A stretch of DNA of 16,598 bases. Origin: Clostridia bacterium. Its GTDB lineage: Bacteria; Bacillota; Clostridia; Oscillospirales; CAG-382. The notes under the pieces are model-generated. The model was not told where the DNA came from. It saw only the letters and a list, made by a program, of their open reading frames with translations, and did not search any database. How positions within the stretch are numbered: the stretch's first letter is position 1; every line of letters starts with the position of its first letter. The translations under genes were made by a program, and so were the position numbers. Where the stretch lies: the NCBI GenBank assembly GCA_017501055.1, contig JAFVXP010000075.1:1-16598 (forward strand), read 5' to 3'. This document shows, in pieces, positions 7,377-15,105 of this stretch.

Positions 7377-8725
7377 TGAAAATGAATCTTGCATATATTG
7401 CCTCTGCGGTCGGCGGAAAGCTTTCAAAGACCGCCGATGCGGAGCGCACAGTAAACGGTTTTTTCTCGGATAGCAGAACCCCTTCAAAAGATAAGCTCTT
7501 CTTGGCACTTGTCGGAGAGCGTGTCGACGGTAATACCTTCGTACCCGACCTTGTAAAGAACGGTTGTTGCGCTATCCTTGATAATGCCGAATATATGCCT
7601 GAATACGGAAGCTGTATTCTTGTTGATGACGTAAGAGAATCACTCCAAAAATTAGCACGTTTCTATAGAGAAAACGAGCTTAATGATACTCCCGTTGTCG
7701 GAATAACCGGCTCGGTAGGGAAGACAACGACCAAAGATATGGTTGCTCTTGCGCTTTCTTCCTGCCTTTCGGTTCATAAAACTATAGGCAACTCCAATAG
7801 CCAGATAGGACTTCCGCAAACCGTTTTGGCAACCGACCCGAATGTCGATTGCGCTATCTTCGAGCTTGGAATGAGTATGAAGGGCGAAATGGAAAGAATC
7901 AGCCGTTGCGCCATGCCCGATATATCCATAGTAACAAATATCGGCTATTCTCATCTTGAAAACCTCGGATCAAGAGAAGCAATACGTGACGAGAAACTAA
8001 AAATCGCAAAATTTTCAAAAAAAGATTCAATTCTTTTGTTAAACGGCGATGAACCTCTCCTTCGAGGTATTGATAAATCCGATAAAAAGGTTTATTATAT
8101 ATCAGTAGAGGATGATCACAACAGCGATTGCTTTGCTTATGATATTACAGAAACCGAAAACGGCGTAAAGTTCAAAGCTTCTGTTTTCGGAAAAGAATAT
8201 ACAGTCGAAATACCTGCAAAGGGCAAGCATTTCGTTATAAATTCGCTTTTTGCTCTTGCAACGGCATCTCTTCTCGGCTGTGACGTAGAAAAATGTGCAA
8301 CCTCTTTGTCAAATTATGAAAGCGACGGCAGAAGGCAGTTCGTATACGAAAAAGACGGACATACGGTAATTTCGGATTGCTATAACGCTGCACCCGATTC
8401 TATGAAGGCTTCGCTTTCGGTTCTCGGAAGCTATAAAAAGGGAAGACGTATTGCAGTTCTCGGCGATATGCTCGAGCTTGGCAAGGATACCGTTCTTCTT
8501 CATAAAGAAGTGGGCGAATCGGTCAAAGAATTTGCCGACGTGCTCATCACATATGGTGAACTTGCAGAAAATATCGCAATCTCTGCAAATCTGCCTCAAA
8601 CCTATGTTTTCAAGCCCGATGAAAAAGAAAAACTCAAAGAGTTTTTACAAACCTTCATAAAAGAAAACGATACCGTTCTTTATAAAGCAAGCAACGGTAT
8701 GAAGCTTTCAGATGTAATAGTATAA
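7376..8725 (+). CDS. murF: UDP-N-acetylmuramoyl-tripeptide--D-alanyl-D-alanine ligase
   Basis: A 449-residue Mur ligase of normal length. The ATP-binding loop is GITGSVGKTTTKD (Lys116), followed by GNSNSQIGLPQTVL and FELGMSMKGEMERI, which mark MurF rather than MurC/D/E. The C-terminal domain has DCYNAAPDSMKASL, where most MurF proteins read D-x-YNANP. It adds D-Ala-D-Ala to UDP-MurNAc-tripeptide in the cytoplasm, the last soluble step before MraY. The start ATG shares one base with the PBP stop codon, with GAGGAA 11 bases upstream; a second in-frame ATG at 7382 is less well placed. Confidence 0.95.
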   Translation: MKMNLAYIASAVGGKLSKTADAERTVNGFFSDSRTPSKDKLFLALVGERVDGNTFVPDLVKNGCCAILDNAEYMPEYGSCILVDDVRESLQKLARFYRENELNDTPVVGITGSVGKTTTKDMVALALSSCLSVHKTIGNSNSQIGLPQTVLATDPNVDCAIFELGMSMKGEMERISRCAMPDISIVTNIGYSHLENLGSREAIRDEKLKIAKFSKKDSILLLNGDEPLLRGIDKSDKKVYYISVEDDHNSDCFAYDITETENGVKFKASVFGKEYTVEIPAKGKHFVINSLFALATASLLGCDVEKCATSLSNYESDGRRQFVYEKDGHTVISDCYNAAPDSMKASLSVLGSYKKGRRIAVLGDMLELGKDTVLLHKEVGESVKEFADVLITYGELAENIAISANLPQTYVFKPDEKEKLKEFLQTFIKENDTVLYKASNGMKLSDVIV

Positions 8726-8739
8726 TTAAGGAGAAAACG

Positions 8740-9717
8740 ATGAATTTAATTACTGTTTGTGCCATAGCGGCAGCCGTTGGATTTGTCCTCGGCGCAATAC
8801 TTTATAAAATATTTATCCCGCTTCTCCGAAAAGTTAAATTAGGTCAAAAGATTCTCGAGATAGGACCTTCTTGGCATAAATCAAAAGAAGGGACACCCAA
8901 CCTCGGCGGTGTAATATTCATAATTGCCTGTCTTGTTGCGTTTGGTGTAGGCTTGCTTTTCGTTGAAAATCTCGGCAACGCCATTCAAATAGCCTTGGTA
9001 TTGGGACTTGCACTCTCTCAAGGACTTATCGGCTTTGTCGATGACTATGTAAAGCTATTTAAAAAACGTAATAAGGGATTGAGCGCATCTCAAAAGATGG
9101 TGCTTCAGTTCATAACTGCCGCAGGCTATCTTGCCCTTCGTGCATATCACGGAGCAGATACGATCATAGAATTCCCTTGGGGCGCAAGCGTAGATTTCGG
9201 TGTGTTCTATTACGTGATAATGCTCTTGGTTATCGTATATATAATCAACTGTGCAAACCTCACGGACGGTATCGACGGCCTTGCAGGAAGTATTGCGTTG
9301 ATAATAACGGTAATGTTCTTCTTGTTCGGTATCAATTACGAAATCCTTGAATTTTCGTTAACGTCTTCTGCACTCTTCGGCGCATTGCTTTCCTTCCTCG
9401 TCTTTAATTTCTATCCCGCAAAGATATTTATGGGCGATACAGGCTCGCTCTTCTTGGGCGGTTTTATCGTTGCTTTGACTATGCTGACGGGAAATGAATT
9501 CCTTCTTCTCCTCGTCGGTATAATCTGGATAATCGAAGGCTTGTCGGTCGTTCTTCAGGTTCTTTCCTTCAAACTGACGGGCAAACGAATCTTTAAGATG
9601 AGTCCCATACATCACCATTTCGAAAAATGCGGTTGGTCGGAAGTAAAAATCGTTGCAGTTTTCTCTCTGATAACCGTAATATTCTCAACACTTGCATATT
9701 ATCTCTTAATAATATAA
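8740..9717 (+). CDS. mraY: Phospho-N-acetylmuramoyl-pentapeptide-transferase
   Basis: A 325-residue polytopic membrane protein with about ten hydrophobic segments. Family signatures are VDDYVK (Asp101-Asp102), NLTDGIDGLAG (Asp176 region), MGDTGSLFLGG (Asp233), and the triple-histidine MSPIHHHFEKCGW (His291-293). It transfers phospho-MurNAc-pentapeptide from UDP to undecaprenyl phosphate, forming lipid I on the inner face of the membrane. AAGGAG lies 6 bases before the ATG. Unusually for this position, the next gene is ftsW and not murD. Confidence 0.97.
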   Translation: MNLITVCAIAAAVGFVLGAILYKIFIPLLRKVKLGQKILEIGPSWHKSKEGTPNLGGVIFIIACLVAFGVGLLFVENLGNAIQIALVLGLALSQGLIGFVDDYVKLFKKRNKGLSASQKMVLQFITAAGYLALRAYHGADTIIEFPWGASVDFGVFYYVIMLLVIVYIINCANLTDGIDGLAGSIALIITVMFFLFGINYEILEFSLTSSALFGALLSFLVFNFYPAKIFMGDTGSLFLGGFIVALTMLTGNEFLLLLVGIIWIIEGLSVVLQVLSFKLTGKRIFKMSPIHHHFEKCGWSEVKIVAVFSLITVIFSTLAYYLLII

Positions 9718-9737
9718 AATAAGGAATCTGGTAATTC

Positions 9738-10958
9738 ATGGCTTCAAACGGTATTCAAAAAGCAAAAAGCTCTGCCGTTGCTCCAAAGAAAAGGAGTGTT
9801 GGCGGTACTCAAAACCGAATATACAGAATGATCGGCGAAGTTGACAGACCGCTTCTTATCGTTGTAATTGCGCTTGTTTGTATCGGTTCGGTCATGATAT
9901 TTTCAGCATCCTACGCAGTAAGCGATTCCCGTTTCGGGGATTCATATTACTTCGCACGAAGCCAGATACGTTGGGTCATAATCGGTATCACGGCGATGAT
10001 ACTTCTCTCGCGTATCGACTATGCATACTATAAACAGCTTGCATACCTCATCTACGGTGTCGTCTTGGCACTTAACTTCACCGTTCCGATATTCGGTGTC
10101 AACCATAAGGGTGCAACACGTTGGTTTAATATTATGGGTATGGAGTTCCAGCCCTCGGAATTGCTTAAATTTGCGCTTGTCTTGGCGATTGCAACCTATA
10201 TAAGCGAGCACCCGAACCAAATGCGTGACTGGAAAAAAGGCGTTGTTCCCGTAATGCTTCTCACGGGCCCTGCCTGCCTTGCAACGTTCACACAGAACCA
10301 CATGTCTGCAACCATCATTCTCTTCCTTCTCGGTATGATGATGCTTTGGCTTTCGGGTACAAAATCCTTTTATTTCGGCGTTTTGATAGGCTTCGTTGCA
10401 GTTATGGCTGTTTTTGCCTTCACCGTAGGCCGTCCTCTGCTTGAAAAATTCGTTCCGCAGGTCTTCACACGACTTGAAATTTGGGAAGACCCCTTCGCAT
10501 ATATGTCTTATGAAACCGGCGGCGCAGGCTGGCAGCCTGCCCAATCGCTCTATGCAATAAGCTCGGGCGGATTTTGGGGCTTGGGCTTGGGACAGAGTAA
10601 CCAAAAGCACGGCTACCTTCCCGAACCTCAAAACGACTATATCTTTGCAATCTTAAGCGAAGAGCTTGGATTCTTCGGTGTTGTTTGTGTAATCGTACTC
10701 TTTGCAGTACTTGCATACAGAGGTTACCATATCTCAAAGAACTCCCCCAACCGTTTCTGCTCACTTCTCTCAATGGGTATCGTGGCGCAGGTAATAATTC
10801 AGGTTATGCTGAATTTGGCGGTTGTAACGAATACCTTCCCCAGTACGGGTATAAGCCTTCCGTTCTTCAGTTACGGTGGCACTTCACTTTTGATATTGCT
10901 TGCTGAAATGGGCATAGTTCTTTCAATCTCACGTTATTCCTTTGTGGAACGTGGTTAA
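9738..10958 (+). CDS. ftsW: SEDS-family peptidoglycan glycosyltransferase FtsW
   Basis: A 406-residue multispanning protein with a basic cytoplasmic N terminus of about 35 residues. SEDS motifs visible in order are GATRWF, FQPSELLKFALV, QNHMSATIIL, PEPQNDYIFAILSEELGFFG (with the Asp of the extracellular catalytic loop), and TFPSTGISLPFFSYGGTS. It polymerises lipid II into glycan strands at the septum with the class B PBP. FtsW is preferred over RodA or SpoVE because of its place between mraY and murG. The start ATG 9738 has AAGGAA at 9721-9726, somewhat far at 11 bases. Confidence 0.95.
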   Translation: MASNGIQKAKSSAVAPKKRSVGGTQNRIYRMIGEVDRPLLIVVIALVCIGSVMIFSASYAVSDSRFGDSYYFARSQIRWVIIGITAMILLSRIDYAYYKQLAYLIYGVVLALNFTVPIFGVNHKGATRWFNIMGMEFQPSELLKFALVLAIATYISEHPNQMRDWKKGVVPVMLLTGPACLATFTQNHMSATIILFLLGMMMLWLSGTKSFYFGVLIGFVAVMAVFAFTVGRPLLEKFVPQVFTRLEIWEDPFAYMSYETGGAGWQPAQSLYAISSGGFWGLGLGQSNQKHGYLPEPQNDYIFAILSEELGFFGVVCVIVLFAVLAYRGYHISKNSPNRFCSLLSMGIVAQVIIQVMLNLAVVTNTFPSTGISLPFFSYGGTSLLILLAEMGIVLSISRYSFVERG

Positions 10959-10973
10959 GAAATAGGTGTTAAT

Positions 10974-12077
10974 ATGAAAATAATCTTTTGCGGCGGCGGA
11001 ACAAGCGGTCACGTCAATCCTGCGGTAAATATCGCCGAAACAATTAAAAAACGTGTTCCCGATACCGAAATAATGTTTATCGGCACAAAACACGGTATAG
11101 AAAGCACGTTGATTCCAAAGCTCGGTTATCCTATCGAGTTCGTCGAGGTATCCGGATTTTCTCGCCGTTTGACTTTGAAGAATATAAAAGCCGCTTGGCA
11201 TGCGTTCACGTCTGTCGGCGAGGCTAAAAAGATAATAAAGAAATTCTCTCCCGATATTGTAATCGGTACGGGCGGATATGCTTCATGGCCGACAGTAAAA
11301 GCGGCGGCAAAGCTGGGCATACCCACATTAATTCACGAGCAGAATGCTTTCCCCGGTGTAACCACAAAGATGCTTTCAAAATATGCCGATAAGGTATGTA
11401 TTTCCTTCTCGGGAAGCGAAAAATATTTTGATGAAGAGGTTCGTGAAAAGCTTGTCTTGACGGGAAACCCCGTTATTGTTGACAATATGTCCCGTGAAGA
11501 AGCAAGAAAAGAGCTCAACCTTTCCGATGACGAGCCATATATCCTTTCCTACGGCGGAAGTATGGGTGCAGATAAGGTTAATGAGCTTGCCTTCTATCTT
11601 ATGGAAAACCTTTCAAAACCTCAAAAGATACGCCATGCTCACGCAATAGGCAGAGTAGGCTTTGAAAGATTCTCGGCAATAGCAAAAGAAAAGAGCTTGG
11701 ATAATTGCCCGAACATATCTATAAAAGAGTATATTTATAATATGCCGTTACATCAGGCAGCAGCAGACGTAATAATCTGCCGTGCAGGCGCAATGACTTT
11801 GTCAGAACTTGCAATCCGTGGCAGAGCAACGGTGTTTATACCAAGCCCCAACGTAACTGCAGACCATCAGTATAAAAACGCAAAGCTCCTTGCAGATGCA
11901 GGTGCGGCTGTCGTAATGCGTGAATCAGAGGTTAACGGAAAACTCTTGTTGGATACCGTGTCCGATTTGATCTCCAACCCCAACAAACGCAAACGTATGG
12001 AAGAAAGCGTAAAGAAATTTGCAATGCCCGATTCGGTAGACCGTATTGCCGATGAAGTAATGAAATTGCTTGGATAG
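10974..12077 (+). CDS. murG: UDP-N-acetylglucosamine--undecaprenyl-PP-MurNAc-pentapeptide GlcNAc transferase
   Basis: A 367-residue GT-B fold glycosyltransferase of normal length. The N-terminal glycine-rich loop GGGTSGHVNPA is at residues 7-17, followed by GTGGYASWP and HEQNAFPG. The C-terminal UDP-GlcNAc site shows YGGSMGADKVNE, RAGAMTLSEL and SPNVTADHQYKNA. It converts lipid I to lipid II on the cytoplasmic membrane face. Its site AGGTG (10964-10968) is modest, and it lies 15 bases after ftsW, in the same operon. Confidence 0.97.
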   Translation: MKIIFCGGGTSGHVNPAVNIAETIKKRVPDTEIMFIGTKHGIESTLIPKLGYPIEFVEVSGFSRRLTLKNIKAAWHAFTSVGEAKKIIKKFSPDIVIGTGGYASWPTVKAAAKLGIPTLIHEQNAFPGVTTKMLSKYADKVCISFSGSEKYFDEEVREKLVLTGNPVIVDNMSREEARKELNLSDDEPYILSYGGSMGADKVNELAFYLMENLSKPQKIRHAHAIGRVGFERFSAIAKEKSLDNCPNISIKEYIYNMPLHQAAADVIICRAGAMTLSELAIRGRATVFIPSPNVTADHQYKNAKLLADAGAAVVMRESEVNGKLLLDTVSDLISNPNKRKRMEESVKKFAMPDSVDRIADEVMKLLG

Positions 12078-12090
12078 AAAAATCCTTTTT

Positions 12091-12101
12091 GAAGGGAAGT
12101 G
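12091..12101 (+). promoter_or_regulatory. Ribosome binding site that fixes the TTG start of ftsQ
   Basis: AAGGGAAG (12092-12099) ends 9 bases before TTG 12109, and no ATG or GTG in that frame lies close by, so a TTG start is the best choice. Confidence 0.7.
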
Positions 12102-12108
12102 AACACAT

Positions 12109-12897
12109 TTGGAACAGCAAAAATTCGTCCGTAAAAATACGGCAATATACGATAACCAGCTTCGTCAGGAGCGCAAGCGTGCACGCAGAAAGGTGTTCTA
12201 TGTGTTCCTGCTCACTTTCGTTTCACTTGTATTTATTGCCGTTTGCGTTGCGGTGTTCCTAAACGTTGAAGAGTTTAAGGTCAACGGTAGCGAACGTTAC
12301 AGCGCAGAACAGATAATAGAGCTGATCCCGATAGAAAAGGGAGACAACATCTTTTCCTTCAAATCGTCTGAAATAGAGGAAAATATAAAAATAAACCTTC
12401 CGTATGTAAATTCGGTCGAGATAAACAGAGACCTTCCTACGACCATCGAAATCAATATCGTAGAGGAAACACCCTTTTACGCAGCCAATATTGCAGGTTC
12501 AAGATATATAATATCGCCTCAGCTTAAGGTTTTGGAAAAGACCGATGATAAAGAAGCCTATTCGGAAATAACCGAATTAAGCCTTAATAACGTTCGCCGT
12601 TGCCTTGTAGGCAATCAGGTGGAATTTGTCGATTCAAGAACTTTGGATGCGGTTTTAACGCTATACGAAAGCTTTGAAACGAATTATATCAAAGAAAAGA
12701 TACGTTCTGTCGATATAAGATCACGTTTTGATATATATATCAATTACGATAACCGCTTTGAGGTATACCTCGGAGACATCGAAAACCTTGATATAAAGAT
12801 ACAGTTTTTGGTTGGTATTATAGGCGAGCTTGATGAAAATGCAAAGGGAACTATAGACGTTTCGAACCATCAAGAAGCCTCTGTGGCATTAACTTAA
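12109..12897 (+). CDS. ftsQ: Cell division protein FtsQ/DivIB
   Basis: A 262-residue bitopic membrane protein: a basic cytoplasmic N terminus (1-28), one membrane segment (about 29-51), then a POTRA domain (about 53-123) with FKVNGSERYSAEQI and LPTTIEINIVEETPF typical of FtsQ/DivIB. A less conserved beta domain follows. It acts at the septum with FtsL and DivIC to control FtsW and the PBP. It starts with TTG behind AAGGGAAG. It follows murG by 31 bases; murC and murB, often found here, are missing. No terminator was seen after it, so read-through into ftsZ is likely. Confidence 0.9.
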   Translation: MEQQKFVRKNTAIYDNQLRQERKRARRKVFYVFLLTFVSLVFIAVCVAVFLNVEEFKVNGSERYSAEQIIELIPIEKGDNIFSFKSSEIEENIKINLPYVNSVEINRDLPTTIEINIVEETPFYAANIAGSRYIISPQLKVLEKTDDKEAYSEITELSLNNVRRCLVGNQVEFVDSRTLDAVLTLYESFETNYIKEKIRSVDIRSRFDIYINYDNRFEVYLGDIENLDIKIQFLVGIIGELDENAKGTIDVSNHQEASVALT

Positions 12898-12960
12898 CTG
12901 TAAAAACAGCAAAAAAGTGCGAAAAATAATGCATATTTCAAAGAAAAACGAAAAAAACTC

Positions 12961-12996
12961 TTGCAATTCGTAATAAAAAATATTATAGTATATAAT
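12961..12996 (+). promoter_or_regulatory. Promoter of ftsZ
   Basis: TTGCAA (12961-12966), a 17-base spacer, then TATAGT (12984-12989). A TATAAT at 12991-12996 overlaps the region but sits 24 bases from the -35, so it would need another -35. The -35 hexamer and spacer length equal those of the mraZ promoter. Confidence 0.7.
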
Positions 12997-13031
12997 GAAT
13001 GAAAATAAGATATGTCATTTGGAGGTAAAGT

Positions 13032-14114
13032 ATGCAAAACATAGTTGAAGATCCCAATAGAGTTGTAATTAAGGTTATCGGTGTCGGTGGCGGCGGCGGT
13101 AACGCAGTTAACCGTATGATCTCCTCTATCGATGCTGCAGACGTTGAATTTATTGCAGTTAACACCGATACTCAAAACCTTCTCAGCTCCAGTGCTCCTT
13201 CCAAGATCGCAATCGGCGACCGTATCACCAAGGGCCACGGCGCAGGCGCAAACCCCGAGCTCGGCGAAAAGGCTGCAGACGAATCTGTTGAAGAAATCAC
13301 CGAGGCAATCAAAGGCGCAGATATGGTATTTATCACCGCCGGCATGGGTGGCGGTACCGGTACTGGTGCAGCTCCCGTAATCGCAAAGATTGCAAAATCT
13401 CTCGATATCCTTACCGTTGCAGTTGTAACAAAGCCCTTCCTTTTCGAAGGTAAGCGCCGCATGACTCAGGCTGAAGGCGGTATCGAAAAGCTCGCTTCTA
13501 TCGTAGACTCTCTCATCGTTATCCCTAACGAAAGACTCAAACTTCTCACCGATAAGAAGATCACCTTCCTCAACGCATTCCAGGAAGCAGACGACGTTCT
13601 CCGTAAGGGCGTTCAGTCTATCTGCGAACTCATCACCGTTGAAGGTGTTATCAACCTCGACTTCGCTGACGTTTCTGCCGTTATGGCAAACGCAGGCCTC
13701 GCTCACATGGGTGTTGGCAGTGCGAAGGGCAAGGATAAAGCAGAACAGGCTGCAAAGATGGCAATGTCTTCTCCGCTTCTCGAAACCAATATCAGCGGTG
13801 CAAAGGGTATCGTAGTTCAGATCACCTCTTCGCCCGACATTGGACTTGATGAGATCGATTCTGCTGTTGCTATGATCACCAACGAAGCACAGCCCGATGC
13901 AACCATCATCTTCGGTGCTGCATTCGATAACACTCTCGAAGACGAAATGCGTATCACTCTTATCGCAACCGGTTTTGATGCTGATAAGAAGGGTGCTGAC
14001 GTTCGCCGTCAGATGGCTCAGACAGAAGCAGCTCAGAAGGCAACCGCTTCCGAAGAAGCTCCCAAGGAACCTTCCGATATCGACGATATCCTCAGCATGC
14101 TCAATAAGAGATAA
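13032..14114 (+). CDS. ftsZ: Cell division protein FtsZ
   Basis: A 360-residue tubulin homologue. The N-terminal IGVGGGGGNAVNRM loop and the tubulin signature GMGGGTGTGAAP (residues 104-115) bind GTP. The T7 loop N-L-D-F-A-D (Asn208 to Asp213) supplies the catalytic Asp for the neighbouring subunit. A short linker rich in Ala, Glu and Lys leads to the C-terminal peptide SDIDDILSMLNKR, a variant of the usual D-I-P-x-F-L peptide that binds partners such as FtsA or SepF. GGAGGT (13021-13026) is the strongest Shine-Dalgarno site in the cluster. Codons ending in C (ATC, CTC, ACC) are more frequent than in ftsQ or murF, which suggests high expression. Confidence 0.99.
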   Translation: MQNIVEDPNRVVIKVIGVGGGGGNAVNRMISSIDAADVEFIAVNTDTQNLLSSSAPSKIAIGDRITKGHGAGANPELGEKAADESVEEITEAIKGADMVFITAGMGGGTGTGAAPVIAKIAKSLDILTVAVVTKPFLFEGKRRMTQAEGGIEKLASIVDSLIVIPNERLKLLTDKKITFLNAFQEADDVLRKGVQSICELITVEGVINLDFADVSAVMANAGLAHMGVGSAKGKDKAEQAAKMAMSSPLLETNISGAKGIVVQITSSPDIGLDEIDSAVAMITNEAQPDATIIFGAAFDNTLEDEMRITLIATGFDADKKGADVRRQMAQTEAAQKATASEEAPKEPSDIDDILSMLNKR

Positions 14115-14124
14115 CAACATAAAT

Positions 14125-14154
14125 AAAAAGCCGAGATTTGATCTCGGCTTTTTT
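14125..14154. terminator. Bidirectional terminator between ftsZ and the convergent kinase gene
   Basis: GCCGAGAT (14130-14137) pairs with ATCTCGGC (14141-14148) around a 3-base loop, flanked by A5 (14125-14129) and T6 (14149-14154). This gives a U tract on either strand. It lies 10 bases after the ftsZ stop and about 40 bases beyond the end of the minus-strand gene, so it can serve both. Confidence 0.92.
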
Positions 14155-14194
14155 GTTGCGGTTATGTTTAATTAAAAGTTATTTACGCAAGACG

Positions 14195-15007
14195 TTATTT
14201 TGTCTGATATTCAAAACCACCTGCGTTTTCATATTCTTCAAGAAGGGAAGTGTCAAAATCAACGTCGCCGTCAATAAGAACTGCTTCAACAAGACTTGCG
14301 TTTCCAATCTGGAAAGCAGAAAGCTTTGAGTGACCGCTTATAAGGTAATGAGCACCGTCCTTAAGCACGATAGAAAGCTCTTCTCCGTCATCGGTACCAA
14401 AGGGTTTCGTGGGATAAATAACGTAAGGGGATAGGAATACCTTTGTACGGCTGTATTTGCCCTCGGAATACTCGTTTGCTTCACGTATAATGGTTTCGGC
14501 TATCTGTTCGGGAGTTGCAGATGTAGAGTCGATAATAAGGTCATAATTATTGTAATCGAAATTATCAACACCGTAAATGCTTTTGTAACGCTTGTTTTCT
14601 TCCTTACTGCGTGTAATAAGAAGCTCTCTTGCCTCTTCAACGGAAGAATACTTTTCAACGTTGCCTCTGTCTGCCGCAACAACTCTCTTTGCCGCAACGG
14701 TAGGGTCAACGTACATATAAATCTTGAAGGTGTTTTCTGCAAAATGCCAGGCCATTCTCGAATCGAAAATAAGCTTTTCACCCTTGCGTTCACGAGAAAT
14801 TTTTGTAACGGTATCGTCAATAATGTGGTCAAGCTCGGGGTCGCTTGCCATACGAACGTTAAGCTCGAGAGTGGTAATACCCATTTCCTCGGCAATCTTA
14901 CGCTGAACCGTACCCGTGCTGTAAATTTCATAACCGTATTGCTCCTTCAAAATAGCGCATACGGTCGATTTTCCGCTTCCGAGTTTACCCGAAAAAGCAA
15001 TTTGCAT
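14195..15007 (-). CDS. P-loop CMP-kinase-like protein with a C-terminal ParB/sulfiredoxin-like domain
   Basis: ATG 15007 is preferred, because GAGGTG (15019-15014) lies 6 bases upstream and the alternative GTG 15016 is part of that site. The product has 270 residues. Residues 1-185 look like a nucleoside monophosphate kinase of the archaeal CMP kinase (cytidylate kinase-like) or dephospho-CoA kinase type. They show a Walker A GKLGSGKST (Gly7-Thr15), STGTVQRKIAEEMG at the substrate side, a DSRMAWHF segment, a lid-like region rich in Arg and Lys, and DLIIDSTSATPEQIAETI at the end. Residues about 188-255 form an extra domain with IYPT and HYLISGHSKLSA, which resembles the strand and G-x-x-R/K motif of ParB/Srx folds, although the second Arg of the ParB motif is absent. 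Substrate and role are unknown. It lies downstream of the GNAT gene. Confidence 0.75.
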   Translation of the reverse strand: MQIAFSGKLGSGKSTVCAILKEQYGYEIYSTGTVQRKIAEEMGITTLELNVRMASDPELDHIIDDTVTKISRERKGEKLIFDSRMAWHFAENTFKIYMYVDPTVAAKRVVAADRGNVEKYSSVEEARELLITRSKEENKRYKSIYGVDNFDYNNYDLIIDSTSATPEQIAETIIREANEYSEGKYSRTKVFLSPYVIYPTKPFGTDDGEELSIVLKDGAHYLISGHSKLSAFQIGNASLVEAVLIDGDVDFDTSLLEEYENAGGFEYQTK

Positions 15008-15013
15008 ATCCTT

Positions 15014-15019
15014 CACCTC
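15014..15019 (-). promoter_or_regulatory. Ribosome binding site deciding the kinase start
   Basis: GAGGTG on the minus strand, 6 bases before ATG 15007. It contains the alternative GTG codon, which argues against that codon as the start. Confidence 0.7.
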
Positions 15020-15031
15020 GTTTTAATAATT

Positions 15032-15064
15032 TCTGCCGCTTGGTTTACAAGCGGCAGATTTTTT
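15032..15064 (+). terminator. Terminator-like hairpin oriented for the plus strand
   Basis: TCTGCCGCTTG (15032-15042) pairs perfectly over 11 bp with CAAGCGGCAGA (15048-15058) around a 5-base loop, followed by T6 (15059-15064). Shape and U tract are canonical for plus-strand transcripts, but both flanking genes are on the minus strand. Read on the minus strand, the hairpin ends 13 bases before the kinase ribosome binding site and has only AAATTATT after it. Confidence 0.65.
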
Positions 15065-15072
15065 GTCGGGGT

Positions 15073-15100
15073 CCTCAAGAAGTCTTATGACTTCTTGGGG
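15073..15100. other. Second hairpin just after the GNAT stop codon
   Basis: The arms 15073-15084 and 15089-15100 form a 12-bp stem (one G-T wobble) around a TTAT loop; the core is AAGAAGTC/GACTTCTT. It begins 5 bases after the stop codon of the minus-strand GNAT gene. Neither strand has a full U tract, so it may be a weak terminator or an mRNA 3'-end stabiliser. Confidence 0.6.
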
Positions 15101-15105
15101 TGATT

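Noticed and set aside
6747..7508. 253-codon minus-strand frame across the PBP-murF junction
   Set aside because: Antisense to two certain genes, Cys/Arg-rich with no recognisable domain.
9942..10631. 229-codon minus-strand frame opposite ftsW
   Set aside because: Antisense to the SEDS motifs of ftsW; no ribosome binding site considered convincing and no known domain.
12898..12930. CTGT/ACAG mini-hairpin and an AAAGTG sequence after ftsQ, considered as a terminator or MraZ box
   Set aside because: The stem has only 4 bp and no T tract; the AAAGTG occurs once, without 10-bp repeats.
12894..14120. 408-codon minus-strand frame opposite ftsZ
   Set aside because: It mirrors ftsZ almost exactly, is Cys-rich and matches no family I recognise; it is a by-product of the biased codon use of ftsZ.
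14195..15007. Reading the kinase and its neighbours as a toxin-antitoxin or phage-defence system
   Set aside because: No antitoxin, nuclease, mobile element or defence partner is visible; the context is housekeeping genes.
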